This document shows positions 41,488 through 50,460 of a stretch of DNA of 64,000 nt, one piece after another; positions within the stretch are counted from its first letter, which is position 1, and each line of letters opens with the position of its first letter. Under the pieces are notes generated by a model. The model was given only the letters and a program-made list of their open reading frames with translations. It was not told the origin of the DNA and made no database searches. The translations under genes and the position numbers were made by a program. Source of the DNA: Lachnospiraceae bacterium (GTDB taxonomy: Bacteria; Bacillota; Clostridia; Lachnospirales; Lachnospiraceae). The DNA is taken from positions 62,001 to 126,000 of the forward strand of contig JAQVCT010000006.1 in NCBI GenBank assembly GCA_028689655.1, given 5' to 3'.

Positions 41488-42183
41488 TCAGTCAACACCG
41501 CGCAGGGATACCTGGTCAATATGCTTTTTCAGAATAGAAACATAGGATTCCAGTTCCTCTCTGGTACGACTGTGATAACCCTGTCGGATCACGGTGTCCG
41601 TGTTCTTAAAATTCTGGAGATAATATGCCCGACATCCACTGATCCAATTTCCAATCTGCTCGAAGGTCTCAGCATCGTGAAATTCCTTTACCACAGTGGT
41701 ACGAAATTCGTAATCGATCCCTGCGTGCATGAGAAAATCCACAGAGTCATAGATCGCATCCATATCCAGCGCTGCTGCATCCGTGATGCTGGAATAATTC
41801 AGAGGGGAAGACTTGATATCCATAGCCACGTAGTTGATAAGATGCTGTACATAAAGAGAATCCAGCATGGCAGGATTTGTCCCATTGGTATCCAGTTTCA
41901 CCAGATAGCCGAGTTTCTTGATATCCCGGATCAAGTGAGGCAGATCCGGCTGTATCGTAGGTTCTCCTCCAGTGATGCATACACCTGTTATGATGCCGTA
42001 ACGCTTTTTTAGAAAATGAAGCACCTCATCATAGGAAAGCACTGGCTGAGAAGATGGATTCAGCACCAGATCCCGATTATGACAAAAAGGACAGCGGAAA
42101 TTACAGCCACCTAAGAAAATGGTCGCTCCCACATGTCCTGGATAATCTAATAAAGTTGTCTTATTTAACCCGTGAATTTGCAT
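41488..42183 (-). CDS. Radical SAM activating enzyme, anaerobic ribonucleotide reductase type (NrdG-like)
   Basis: This 231-residue protein has the SAM-cluster motif CNFRCPFC (Cys about 27, 31 and 34, a CxxxCxxC spacing), preceded by LLDYPGHVGATIFLGG, and GGEPTIQPDL (SAM-binding GGE). It resembles the anaerobic ribonucleoside-triphosphate reductase activating protein family, which makes the glycyl radical on NrdD. No nrdD lies in the window, so another glycyl-radical or small target is possible. Its 3' end faces the gene at 40391 with 5 bp between stops. Confidence 0.85.
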   Translation of the reverse strand: MQIHGLNKTTLLDYPGHVGATIFLGGCNFRCPFCHNRDLVLNPSSQPVLSYDEVLHFLKKRYGIITGVCITGGEPTIQPDLPHLIRDIKKLGYLVKLDTNGTNPAMLDSLYVQHLINYVAMDIKSSPLNYSSITDAAALDMDAIYDSVDFLMHAGIDYEFRTTVVKEFHDAETFEQIGNWISGCRAYYLQNFKNTDTVIRQGYHSRTREELESYVSILKKHIDQVSLRGVD

Positions 42184-42363
42184 CTCGTTATATCCTTATG
42201 ATAAAATGTCATTAGACGAAGTCTGATGACCTGCGCCACATCAGTGGCATCCTTAAAATGAAATGTCTATAAAATGATGTAAGGGTCAAAAGGTGTTTTG
42301 CCCCTGGTATCATAAAATATAAGTATACAGTGAATGATATGCAAAAGCAAGGGAGCACAATAG

Positions 42364-42876
42364 ATGAACGAACATGAAAAATATATGAGACAAGCCATTG
42401 CCCAGGCAAAAAAAGCATATGCACTGGGAGAAGTTCCCATCGGCTGTGTGATCGTATACCAGGGAAAGATAATCGGACGAGGTTATAATAGAAGGAACAC
42501 GGACAAAAGCACATTGTCCCACGCGGAGATCAGTGCCATCAAAAAGGCAAGTCGAAAAATAGGTGACTGGCGACTGGAGGACTGTACCCTGTATGTGACA
42601 TTGGAACCCTGCCAGATGTGCTCCGGAGCAATCGTACAGGCAAGGATTCCCACGGTAGTCATCGGATGCATGAATCCTAAGGCTGGGTGCGCAGGTTCCG
42701 TGCTGAACATTTTACAAATGCCGGAATTTAATCACCAGGTGGAGATCGTACAAGGTGTTCTGGAACAGGAGTGCAGTGATATGCTTACCCGCTTTTTCAA
42801 GGAACTGCGAATCCGCAACAAAAAGGAAAGAGAAAAAAATGCACTGGATAATAATTCTCAGAAATGCGATAAATAG
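42364..42876 (+). CDS. tadA: tRNA-specific adenosine deaminase
   Basis: This 170-residue enzyme deaminates A34 of tRNA-Arg(ACG) to inosine. The zinc ligands and catalytic Glu are in HAEISAI (about 54-60) and PCQMCSGAIVQARI (about 84-97). A Lys/Arg/Asn-rich C-terminal tail of about 20 residues is unremarkable. It directly precedes the SRP RNA gene, a common order in clostridia. Confidence 0.95.
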   Translation: MNEHEKYMRQAIAQAKKAYALGEVPIGCVIVYQGKIIGRGYNRRNTDKSTLSHAEISAIKKASRKIGDWRLEDCTLYVTLEPCQMCSGAIVQARIPTVVIGCMNPKAGCAGSVLNILQMPEFNHQVEIVQGVLEQECSDMLTRFFKELRIRNKKEREKNALDNNSQKCDK

Positions 42877-42886
42877 GGCATTTCAG

Positions 42887-42915
42887 TTGACAAAAGTGCA
42901 GAAAAAAGCTATACT
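42887..42915 (+). promoter_or_regulatory. Strong promoter of the SRP RNA gene
   Basis: TTGACA (42887-42892), 17 bp, TATACT (42910-42915), a near-consensus promoter 7 bp before the predicted RNA start. Confidence 0.85.
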
Positions 42916-42921
42916 ATAAAA

Positions 42922-43186
42922 ACCGTGCAGCCGGGGACGTAGCGGAGCCCTGTACCTACAATCCGCTTTAGTAGGGGTGATGTACTGCAGAGGACTTTGG
43001 CTTGTATAGCAGCCCTTTACAAGTGGCGTTGAAGTTTGGGTCTCACGCAACGGGAATCTACGAATCGAGTCAGGGCAGGAATGCAGCAGCTATAAGTAGA
43101 ACCTCTCGTGTGCCGTGAGGGTGCCTGGCGGAGTTAACTGTAAAGGTAACGTGTGTGAGTGTCGTTCGAAGCAGTACGCACGGTCT
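42922..43186 (+). ncRNA. ffs: Signal recognition particle RNA, large Gram-positive type
   Basis: This RNA of about 265 nt acts with Ffh in co-translational membrane targeting. The 5' CCGTGC (42923-42928) pairs with the 3' GCACGG (43178-43183). The Alu-like 5' domain has GGGGACGTAGCGGAGCCCTG, and the Ffh-binding tip is recognisable as GTCAGGGCAGGAATGCAGCAGC around 43070-43091. The length agrees with the B. subtilis scRNA. The ends are estimated to within a few bases. Confidence 0.93.
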
Positions 43187-43255
43187 TGTTATGTCTGGGC
43201 GTGTATAATATACACCAATATACATCTGAAAATGAATAAATATTCACAAAAGTGG

Positions 43256-43284
43256 TTGACAACAGGTAAATAACGTGATAAATT
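43256..43284 (+). promoter_or_regulatory. Promoter of the amino acid ABC operon
   Basis: TTGACA (43256-43261), 17 bp, TAAATT (43279-43284). It places copy 2 of the structured element wholly inside the transcribed leader. Confidence 0.65.
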
Positions 43285-43339
43285 CTTATTCAGACAAATA
43301 AATCAAGTTTATGGTGTCAGGTTTTCTATGAAAAATCGA

Positions 43340-43452
43340 CATGCAGCGTCAACCCATTTGTCGAATGTAATGCTTCCGAAGGAAGGGTTATCCCAAAGGG
43401 ATTAAGGAACAATAGTTCCTTAACAGGACAAATTTAAAATGGGCTGATGTTC
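43340..43452 (+). ncRNA. Repeated 113-nt structured leader element, copy 2 (before the amino acid binding protein)
   Basis: It is nearly identical to 5426-5538 and 46177-46289, with compensatory-looking changes: AACCCAT here opposes ATGGGCTG, and ATCCC-AAA-GGGAT is a perfect hairpin. An extra upstream hairpin (TTTTC-TAT-GAAAA, 43321-43333) precedes it and is shared with copy 3. It ends 16 nt before the start codon, next to GAGGAGG. Confidence 0.7.
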
Positions 43453-43468
43453 ACGAGGAGGAAATAAA

Positions 43469-44290
43469 ATGAAAAAAATGATTGCATTAGCAACAATGGC
43501 CGCTATGGTCGTATCCATGACAGCATGTGGAAGCAAAGCTGAGACAGCAACCACAGAAGCACCTGCAACAGAGGCAGCTACAGAAACAGCAGCAACAGAG
43601 GCAGAAGCTGCAACGGAAGCGCCTGCTGCAAACGGAACTTTAGTAATGGCAACAAATGCAGAGTTCCCACCATACGAATACCGTGAAGGTGATAAGATTG
43701 TTGGTATCGATGCTGATATCGCACAGGCAATCGCAGATGAATTAGGTATGGAATTACAGATTGAAGATATGGCTTTTGACTCTATCATCGCAGCTGTTCA
43801 GTCCGGCAAGGCAGATTTCGGGGCAGCAGGTATGACAGTTACAGAAGATCGTCTCCAGGCAGTTAACTTCACAGATACATATACACAGGCATCACAGGTC
43901 ATTATCGTAAAAGAGGGAAGTACAGTAGCTACTCCGGATGACTTAAAAGGAAAAAGAGTTGGTGTTCAGTTAGGTACCACAGGTGATATCTACGCAGAAG
44001 ATATCGAAGATGTTACTCTTGATCGTTACAATAAAGGCTTCGAAGCAGTACAGGCACTTCTGCAGGACAAGTTGGACGCTGTTATTATTGACAGTGAGCC
44101 GGCAAAAGTCTTTGTGGATGAAAATGAAGGATTAAAGATTCTTGACGAGTCATTTACAGATGAAGAATATGCGATCTGCATGGCAAAAGATAACACAGAC
44201 TTATTAGACAAGGTGAACACAGCATTAGCAAGCTTGAAAGAGTCTGGAAAATTAGACGAAATCAAAGCAAAATACATCAGCGCTGAATAA
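43469..44290 (+). CDS. Polar amino acid ABC transporter substrate-binding lipoprotein
   Basis: This 273-residue lipoprotein has the signal MKKMIALATMAAMVVSMTAC (lipobox Cys20), then a Thr/Glu/Ala linker (about 24-52), then a family 3 binding fold: TNAEFPPYEYREGDKIVGIDADI (about 62-84), FDSIIAAVQSGKADFGAAGM and TPDDLKGKRVGVQLGTTGD. The family binds polar amino acids such as glutamine, cystine, Arg or His; which one is not clear. It forms an operon with 44592 and 45271, with a terminator in between that lowers permease expression. Confidence 0.94.
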   Translation: MKKMIALATMAAMVVSMTACGSKAETATTEAPATEAATETAATEAEAATEAPAANGTLVMATNAEFPPYEYREGDKIVGIDADIAQAIADELGMELQIEDMAFDSIIAAVQSGKADFGAAGMTVTEDRLQAVNFTDTYTQASQVIIVKEGSTVATPDDLKGKRVGVQLGTTGDIYAEDIEDVTLDRYNKGFEAVQALLQDKLDAVIIDSEPAKVFVDENEGLKILDESFTDEEYAICMAKDNTDLLDKVNTALASLKESGKLDEIKAKYISAE

Positions 44291-44450
44291 TTTGCGCCGT
44301 GAAGCAGAGCCGAGTGGATGAATGATAGACGTGATGCGAGTCATGTAAGTGTATCCATTCAGTCATTTGGAAAATGATGCCAAGGAGAAAATCTTAGATT
44401 TTCGGTTCTCTGCTGTGACCACAGGTAGTATAAATATACACCAAATATGG
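44291..44450 (+). other. Structured intercistronic region after the binding protein
   Basis: The 301-bp gap 44291-44591 has no gene. Its first half shows paired segments: GCAGAG (44304-44309) with CTCTGC (44408-44413) and GAAAATC-TTA-GATTTTC (44387-44403), ahead of the terminator at 44451. It may be an mRNA 3'-end structure or a small RNA. Confidence 0.35.
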
Positions 44451-44493
44451 ATACTTCAAAGAGATCAAGGTCGATTCTCTTTGAAGTATTTTT
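44451..44493 (+). terminator. Terminator between binding protein and permease
   Basis: ATACTTCAAAGAGA (44451-44464) and TCTCTTTGAAGTAT (44476-44489) form a perfect 14-bp stem followed by T residues. Confidence 0.9.
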
Positions 44494-44591
44494 GCATAAA
44501 CATTGTTCTTCGTAGACACTTTTATTCAAATGTGATAAAATATATGAGTAATTATGCATAAATATGATAAAAAGTTAAGGAAGTAAAGCGC

Positions 44592-45281
44592 ATGGATCAA
44601 TTAATAGAAAAATTTTATATGAATTTTATCAAGGAAGATCGCTGGCAATATATCACGAATGGTCTGCGGGTAACCCTCACGGTCACATTTTTTGCAGTGA
44701 TCATGGGTATCGTATTAGGATTTCTGGTGGCAGTAGTGCGGTCTACGTATGACAAGACTGGTAAAATGAAGATTCTTAATATTATCTGTAATGTTTATCT
44801 GACGATCATTCGTGGTACGCCAGTGGTAGTACAGTTATTGATTACATACTTTGTGATATTTGGCAGTGTGAATATTAATAAGGTTGTGGTGGCGGTGATC
44901 GCATTCGGTGTCAACTCCGGTGCCTACGTGGCCGAGATCATCCGAAGCGGTATCATGTCGGTGGACAATGGGCAGTTCGAAGCTGGCAGAAGTATTGGAT
45001 TTACCTATGGACAGACCATGTTATACATTATTCTTCCCCAGGCATTCAAAAATGTACTTCCAGCACTGGCAAATGAATTTATTGTATTATTAAAGGAGAC
45101 ATCTGTAGCAGGATATATTGCACTGGAAGATCTGACCAAGGGTGGCGATATTATCAGAAGCCGAACCTATGACGCGTTCATGCCTTTGATCGCAGTTGCT
45201 GTCATTTATCTGGTCATGGTAATGATCTTCAATTACTTTGTAAAATGTCTTGAGAGGAGGTTACGTAACAGTGAACACTAA
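44592..45281 (+). CDS. Polar amino acid ABC transporter permease
   Basis: This 229-residue HisMQ/GlnP-type membrane protein starts with a short amphipathic region ([22 protein letters not shown]) and has about five helices. The coupling loop is seen as [34 protein letters not shown] (in parts at about 131-164), and [20 protein letters not shown] is typical. It overlaps the ATPase gene by 11 bases. Confidence 0.94.
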   Translation: MDQLIEKFYMNFIKEDRWQYITNGLRVTLTVTFFAVIMGIVLGFLVAVVRSTYDKTGKMKILNIICNVYLTIIRGTPVVVQLLITYFVIFGSVNINKVVVAVIAFGVNSGAYVAEIIRSGIMSVDNGQFEAGRSIGFTYGQTMLYIILPQAFKNVLPALANEFIVLLKETSVAGYIALEDLTKGGDIIRSRTYDAFMPLIAVAVIYLVMVMIFNYFVKCLERRLRNSEH

Positions 45282-46023
45282 TTATGACGCACAACAGCCT
45301 TTGATTCAGGTGACTGATCTGATCAAGAGCTTTGGAGATTTAGATGCACTGAATGGTGTATCCGTAAATATTAATGAAGGTGATGTTGTATTTGTGGTGG
45401 GCCCATCCGGTTCCGGGAAAAGCACCTTTTTACGCTGTCTCAATCGTTTGGAAGAGCCTACCAACGGCAGGATCTTATTTGAGGGCGTAGACATCACAGA
45501 CCCGAAGACTGATATCGATAAGCACCGTCAGAAAATGGGCATGGTATTTCAGCAGTTCAACCTGTTCCCTCATATGACGATCTTGAAGAACCTCACTATC
45601 GGACCTGTGAAGTTACAGAATAAGTCCAGGGAAGAGGCGGAAGCGGAAGCTATGAAACTGCTGGAACGTGTTGGACTTGCAGACCGGGCAGGGGCATATC
45701 CCAGTCAATTGTCCGGTGGACAGAAACAGCGTATCGCAATCGTTCGAGCCCTGTGCATGAAGCCGGATGTGATGTTGTTCGATGAGCCTACCTCCGCACT
45801 GGATCCAGAGATGGTAGGAGAAGTATTGAGCGTTATGCGTGACCTGGCAGAACAGAGAATGACCATGGTGGTAGTTACCCACGAGATGGCATTTGCCAGA
45901 GAGGTTGCCAACCGCATACTTTTTATGGCGGAAGGCAAGATTGTAGAAGAGAATGAACCTGTAGCATTTTTTGAAAATCCAAAATCAGACAGATTGAAAA
46001 ACTTTTTAAGTAAGGTTCTTTAA
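45271..46023 (+). CDS. Polar amino acid ABC transporter ATPase (GlnQ-like), GTG start
   Basis: This 250-residue ATPase has Walker [10 protein letters not shown] (about 43-51), Q-loop [13 protein letters not shown], signature [15 protein letters not shown], Walker [17 protein letters not shown] and H-loop [13 protein letters not shown] choose GTG 45271, with AGAGGAGG upstream; no in-frame ATG occurs near the domain start and an earlier TTG (45250) would precede the ribosome site. It is translationally coupled to the permease. Confidence 0.94.
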   Translation: MNTNYDAQQPLIQVTDLIKSFGDLDALNGVSVNINEGDVVFVVGPSGSGKSTFLRCLNRLEEPTNGRILFEGVDITDPKTDIDKHRQKMGMVFQQFNLFPHMTILKNLTIGPVKLQNKSREEAEAEAMKLLERVGLADRAGAYPSQLSGGQKQRIAIVRALCMKPDVMLFDEPTSALDPEMVGEVLSVMRDLAEQRMTMVVVTHEMAFAREVANRILFMAEGKIVEENEPVAFFENPKSDRLKNFLSKVL

Positions 46024-46027
46024 ACCC

Positions 46028-46060
46028 AAAATGCAGCGGAATGTCTCCGCTGCATTTTTA
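46028..46060 (+). terminator. Terminator after the amino acid ABC operon
   Basis: AAAATGCAGCGGA and TCCGCTGCATTTTT form a 13-bp stem with a T-tract. Confidence 0.92.
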
Positions 46061-46089
46061 AATGTGTTGTGACAGGATTCAAAAAAGGC

Positions 46090-46118
46090 TTGTAAAGATG
46101 AGACTAATCCAGTATTAT
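46090..46118 (+). promoter_or_regulatory. Promoter of the ECF transporter operon
   Basis: TTGTAA (46090-46095), 17 bp, TATTAT (46113-46118), upstream of copy 3 of the structured element. Confidence 0.55.
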
Positions 46119-46176
46119 TTAGTTGGAATTTAATAATTCAAATGATGATTGTGTCAAGTTTTCTATGAAAACCTGA

Positions 46177-46289
46177 CATACAGCGTCAGTCCATTTGTCG
46201 AATGTAATGCTTCCGAAGGAAGGGTTATCCCAAAGGGATTAAGGAACAATAGTTCCTTAGCAGGACAAATTTAAAATGGGCTGAAGTTC
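46177..46289 (+). ncRNA. Repeated 113-nt structured leader element, copy 3 (before the ECF S component)
   Basis: It has the same length and nearly the same sequence as copies 1 and 2, with hairpins CTTCC-GAA-GGAAG, ATCCC-AAA-GGGAT and AAGGAAC-AATA-GTTCCTT. It is preceded by GTGTCAAGTTTTC-TAT-GAAAACCTGACA (46151-46178), a stem shared in part with copies 2 and 4. It ends 22 nt before the start codon. Confidence 0.7.
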
Positions 46290-46311
46290 AATGATTACGG
46301 AGGAGATAGAC

Positions 46312-46863
46312 ATGAAACAGAAGTTTGGAATTAAAGAAGTAGTGGCAATCGGTATTGGAACAGCTTTATTTGTAGTATTAACAAATGTACAGATCCCGTT
46401 TGGAATTATCCCAAACACAGCATTACAGTCAAGAGTGGCGATCCTTACATTTTTTGCAGCAGTATTTGGTCCTGTTGTGGGTGGAGCCATTGGTCTGATC
46501 GGGCATGCGTTAGGTGATGCATTGTTCTACGGCGGAGTTTGGTGGAGCTGGGTATTCCCAGATGCAGTATTTGGTATCCTTGTAGGTATTTTTGCTTCTA
46601 AATATGCCATCAAAGAAGGCGGTTTCGGTAAGAAAGCAATCATTCTTTTTAATGTGATTCAGGTGGTGGCCAATGCCATTGCGTGGATTCTTGTGGCTCC
46701 TGTTTTAGATATCCTGATTTATGCAGAGCCGACAGATAAAGTATTTATCCAGGGTGCGTTGGCATTTATTGGAAACATTATAGTATCAGGTGTTCTTGGA
46801 ACATTAATTGCAGCCGCTTACTCCAAAGTAGGGGCAAAATCATCAAGTCTGACTAAGGAATAA
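46312..46863 (+). CDS. ECF transporter S component (UPF0397 family)
   Basis: This 183-residue membrane protein has five to six helices and binds the substrate of an energy-coupling-factor importer. The UPF0397 pattern is seen in KEVVAIGIGTALFVVL, FFAAVFGPVVGGAIGLIGHALGDA and GGVWWSWVFPDAVFGILVG. The substrate of this family is not settled (a vitamin or its precursor). The ATG at 46312 has GGAGGAG upstream; the one at 46291 overlaps the end of the RNA element. The ATPase and T component follow directly. Confidence 0.88.
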   Translation: MKQKFGIKEVVAIGIGTALFVVLTNVQIPFGIIPNTALQSRVAILTFFAAVFGPVVGGAIGLIGHALGDALFYGGVWWSWVFPDAVFGILVGIFASKYAIKEGGFGKKAIILFNVIQVVANAIAWILVAPVLDILIYAEPTDKVFIQGALAFIGNIIVSGVLGTLIAAAYSKVGAKSSSLTKE

Positions 46864-46896
46864 AAGCGAAAGAGCAGCATTTGAAAGGCTATATAT

Positions 46897-48735
46897 ATGA
46901 TACCGATTATAGAATTTAAAGATTACACATATAAATATCGAGCACAGGTGGAACCCACACTTTGGAATATAAATTTGTCCATTTATCCAGGAGAAAAGAT
47001 TCTCATCGTGGGACCATCCGGATCGGGAAAATCAACACTAGCTCATTGTATCAATGGGCTAGTTCCTTTTTCTTACCCCGGGGAAAGCACGGGAAGCCTT
47101 ACCATCAAAGGAGTGAATCCCGCAGAAAAGGGTATCTTTGGTATGTCTAAAATTGTTGGAACGGTATTGCAGGACACGGATGGACAGTTCATCGGGTTGA
47201 CTGTGGCGGAAGATATTGCTTTTGCTCTTGAAAATGATATGGTGCCCCAGGACGAAATGTTCCGCAAGGTGGACGGCGTGGCGGATGTGGTGGATGTGAA
47301 AAAACTGCTGAATCATGCTCCCAATGCACTGTCAGGTGGACAGAAGCAGCGTGTTTGCATGGCAGGAGTCATGATCGATGATGTGGATATCCTCCTGTTT
47401 GATGAACCTCTGGCGAACCTTGACCCCGCTACAGGGAAAAGGGCGATTAACCTCATTGATCAGATTCAGAAGGGAAAAAATACCACCATCGTGATCATAG
47501 AGCATCGCCTGGAAGACGCGCTGTACAGAGATGTTGACCGCATCATCGTGGTTGGGGAAGGTCGGATCGTGGCAGATATGCGGCCGGAGGACTTGCTGGT
47601 CACGGATATTCTGAATCAACAGGGTATCAGGGAACCTCTCTATATTACCGCCTTAAAACATGCAGGCTGTGAGCTACAGGCAAGTTCCAGCCCCCAGCAT
47701 ATAGAGTCCATGGATCTGGAACCCTATAAAGAAAAGATGCAAAACTGGTACCGAAATGCGGAGATGCCAGAGGAAAAGAAGATAAAAGAACCGGCATTGG
47801 AAATTATGGATTTGGATTTTGCCTATGTATATGGAGATCCCATCTTACAGAATATCAGATTTCAGATCAATAAGGGAGAGATGATCAGCGTGGTAGGCAA
47901 GAATGGCGCTGGTAAATCCACTCTATCTAATCTCATTTGTGGATTTATTGATCCCGACAAGGGAAGCATCCTGCTGAACGGTTCTGACATTGCGGAAAAA
48001 TCCATCAAAGAGCGTGGTGAATCCATAGGACTGGTGATGCAGAACCCTAATCAGATGATATCAAAGCCCATGGTTTATGACGAGGTGGCTTTGGGCTTGA
48101 CTGTGAGAGGTGTTCCCCAGGAGGAGATTCGGGAAAGAGTCTATGAGACGCTGAAGATCTGTGGGTTGTATCCCTTCCGCAACTGGCCCATATCCGCACT
48201 GAGCTTTGGACAGAAAAAGCGTGTCACCATAGCCTCCATCCTGGTGATGGATCCGAATGTAATCATCCTGGACGAGCCTACGGCGGGACAGGATTACAGA
48301 CATTATACAGAGATTATGGAATTTCTGAAAAAGTTAAACCAGGAACGTGGCATTACGATCCTGATGATTACCCATGATATGCATCTCATGCTGGAATATA
48401 CGGACAGAGCCATCGTAATTGCAGATGGCCAATTGATTGCAGATGATAAACCTGCCAATGTTCTCACCAATGAAAAAAAATCAGAGAAGGCTTATCTGAA
48501 GAAAACATCCCTGTATGATCTTGCGTTGCGCTGTGATCTGCCGGATCCATCCATGTTCGTGGAATGCTTTATCCACTATGAGAGACAGCACGCAGCCAAT
48601 CGAATGCGTGGAAGTGTGGATTATGATAAAGAGCAAGAAAAAGGTCAGGAAAAGAATCAGAATAAGGATAGAATGGCATATAGTGATGAATATCAAGATG
48701 AAAAAGATAAAACAGCAGAGGAGGTCGCACGCTAG
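46897..48735 (+). CDS. ECF transporter ATPase, fused two-domain type
   Basis: This 612-residue protein has two ABC domains, equal to EcfA1 plus EcfA2 in one chain (YkoD type). Domain 1 has GPSGSGKST (about 35-43), [14 protein letters not shown] and DILLFDEPLANLDP; domain 2 has GKNGAGKST (about 335-343), LSFGQKKRVTIASI and VIILDEPTAGQD. A tail of about 60 residues, rich in Glu, Lys and Asp, follows. It powers the S and T components on either side; the T gene starts at the base after its stop. Confidence 0.94.
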   Translation: MIPIIEFKDYTYKYRAQVEPTLWNINLSIYPGEKILIVGPSGSGKSTLAHCINGLVPFSYPGESTGSLTIKGVNPAEKGIFGMSKIVGTVLQDTDGQFIGLTVAEDIAFALENDMVPQDEMFRKVDGVADVVDVKKLLNHAPNALSGGQKQRVCMAGVMIDDVDILLFDEPLANLDPATGKRAINLIDQIQKGKNTTIVIIEHRLEDALYRDVDRIIVVGEGRIVADMRPEDLLVTDILNQQGIREPLYITALKHAGCELQASSSPQHIESMDLEPYKEKMQNWYRNAEMPEEKKIKEPALEIMDLDFAYVYGDPILQNIRFQINKGEMISVVGKNGAGKSTLSNLICGFIDPDKGSILLNGSDIAEKSIKERGESIGLVMQNPNQMISKPMVYDEVALGLTVRGVPQEEIRERVYETLKICGLYPFRNWPISALSFGQKKRVTIASILVMDPNVIILDEPTAGQDYRHYTEIMEFLKKLNQERGITILMITHDMHLMLEYTDRAIVIADGQLIADDKPANVLTNEKKSEKAYLKKTSLYDLALRCDLPDPSMFVECFIHYERQHAANRMRGSVDYDKEQEKGQEKNQNKDRMAYSDEYQDEKDKTAEEVAR

Positions 48736-49563
48736 ATGGCTAGAATATTAACATATACGGAAAAAAACACTTGGATCCATCGACTGAGCGGCGTGACGAA
48801 GCTGTTGTTTTTCCTATCCTGGTCTGTGGTAGGCATGCTGACCTATGATACCAGAGTATTGCTCACCATGTTGGTGATCAGTCTTATCATATTTAAGATA
48901 TCGAAGACAGAATGGAAACAAATAGGTACCGTATTTAAGTTCATCCTCCTTTTCCTTTTACTGAATCTACTCACCGTATTTGTATTTTCACCCTATGAGG
49001 GTACGAAGATTTATGGGACGAAGACCGTGCTTTGCCAGCTCGTAGGTAATTACGCCATCACGAAGGAACAACTTTTTTATGAACTCAATATCATGTTCAA
49101 GTACTTTACAGTTATACCTATCGTACTGATGTTTATCGTCACCACGAATCCCAGCGAATTTGCCGCTAGTCTGAATCACATCGGTGTCAGCTATAAGGTT
49201 GGTTATGCGGTGGCGATCGCTCTTCGATACGTGCCGGATGTGCAGAGCGATTTTAATAAGATCAAGCACGCCCAGGAGGCCAGAGGAATCGAGATGTCCG
49301 GAAAGGCTTCCTTAAAAAGTCGTATCAAGAGTATGGCTAGTATTATCTTTCCATTAATCTTCTCCAGTATGGACAGGATCGATGTAGTCAGCAATGCCAT
49401 GGAATTGCGTGGGTTCGGAAAGAATAAAAAGCGTACCTGGTATTCAGGAAAAGCCTTACAGCGCAACGATTATCTTACCATCGGTTTTGTAATCGTGTTC
49501 TGCATTGCCGCACTTTTTATCACGTTCCGGGATGGCAGCAGATTTTATAATCCTTTCCTCTGA
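48736..49563 (+). CDS. ECF transporter T component
   Basis: This 275-residue transmembrane coupling protein has helices at about 22-55, 65-90, 115-135 and 245-265. The EcfT coupling motifs are present: AQEARGIEMSG (about 179-189, ARG motif) and AMELRGFGKNK (about 217-227, second ARG-type motif). It links the ATPase to the S component. The ATG follows the ATPase stop directly; GAGGAGGT lies 11 bp upstream. Confidence 0.92.
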   Translation: MARILTYTEKNTWIHRLSGVTKLLFFLSWSVVGMLTYDTRVLLTMLVISLIIFKISKTEWKQIGTVFKFILLFLLLNLLTVFVFSPYEGTKIYGTKTVLCQLVGNYAITKEQLFYELNIMFKYFTVIPIVLMFIVTTNPSEFAASLNHIGVSYKVGYAVAIALRYVPDVQSDFNKIKHAQEARGIEMSGKASLKSRIKSMASIIFPLIFSSMDRIDVVSNAMELRGFGKNKKRTWYSGKALQRNDYLTIGFVIVFCIAALFITFRDGSRFYNPFL

Positions 49564-49685
49564 TCAGGATAGTTTCTGCAATTCTGCTGACTGCGGATTT
49601 CTTTGCACTTTGTAATCTTCAACATCCGAAAACAGACGTGCAGTTATGTACGAATATGTATTGTGCGATCGGCAGGATCATGCAG

Positions 49686-50351
49686 TTAGCGGATGGTACA
49701 ATGTGCGAAACAGGCAGGTAAATGAAAATTAGGTTCCGGATAATCAATGGGAGAGAAACTGGCGAAATGCTGGGTCTCTCCCTCGCTTTCTTTTAATTTA
49801 AAAAAGTTGCAGGTAAAGGTGCTGCCTGCTTGGAGAGACAGCGTATCGGGGTCGCAGGGCTTGGCGGGATGGGACAGGTCATGACATCCGGCATACAGGG
49901 GAGCGATTGCCTTCACGGGTATATAAAGGGAAAGTTCCCAGGAATCTTCATGAATCTGTGGTGTGCAGAGGATCTGTGACCGGATCTTCTCAGGCAGATT
50001 TACCCTGTTGGTGCGTTCGCATCCCATACTGGCTAACATAGCTCCATTTCCATTCATTTCGAAATTCAGATAATAAGGTTTTTCCACACCATCACATTCC
50101 TTTGTTCCAAAGCAGAGAAAAGCTTCCATGGCACTGTCCAGATAGACGGGATCATTGGATTCATAATAGGTACGTGTCGGATTCGCCTCCTCACAGATGA
50201 GGTTTAGATAGAATCCATCCTTATCAAGATACCCCATTCTTCCATATGTCTTTGGACGATAATCTCCGCCCCAATTATACTGATCAATGTGAAAAAGTTC
50301 ACATGCTTCTATTTCTTCTTTATTTTTGAGACTCCTTACGGTATATTCCAT
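49686..50351 (-). CDS. Carbohydrate-binding family 9-like protein
   Basis: This protein of about 221 residues has no signal peptide, so it is cytoplasmic. It looks like the CBM9-like (DOMON-related) fold: FHIDQYNWGGDYRPKTYGRMGY, an aromatic-rich first part, YLNFEMNGNGAMLAS, and SWELSLYIPVKAIAPL. The function of intracellular members is unknown. I choose ATG 50351 with AAGGAGGAG upstream; the longer frame from a GTG reads through that ribosome site. It is downstream of the AraC gene on the same strand. Confidence 0.75.
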   Translation of the reverse strand: MEYTVRSLKNKEEIEACELFHIDQYNWGGDYRPKTYGRMGYLDKDGFYLNLICEEANPTRTYYESNDPVYLDSAMEAFLCFGTKECDGVEKPYYLNFEMNGNGAMLASMGCERTNRVNLPEKIRSQILCTPQIHEDSWELSLYIPVKAIAPLYAGCHDLSHPAKPCDPDTLSLQAGSTFTCNFFKLKESEGETQHFASFSPIDYPEPNFHLPACFAHCTIR

Positions 50352-50460
50352 TTCTAAATACTCCTCCTTATAGTTTTTTTGTCCCTTCACAATTGTTTTG
50401 AATCCTGTACTTGCAGGACTTCAGATCGAATCTTACATTTATAATAGGAATGATGTGGCA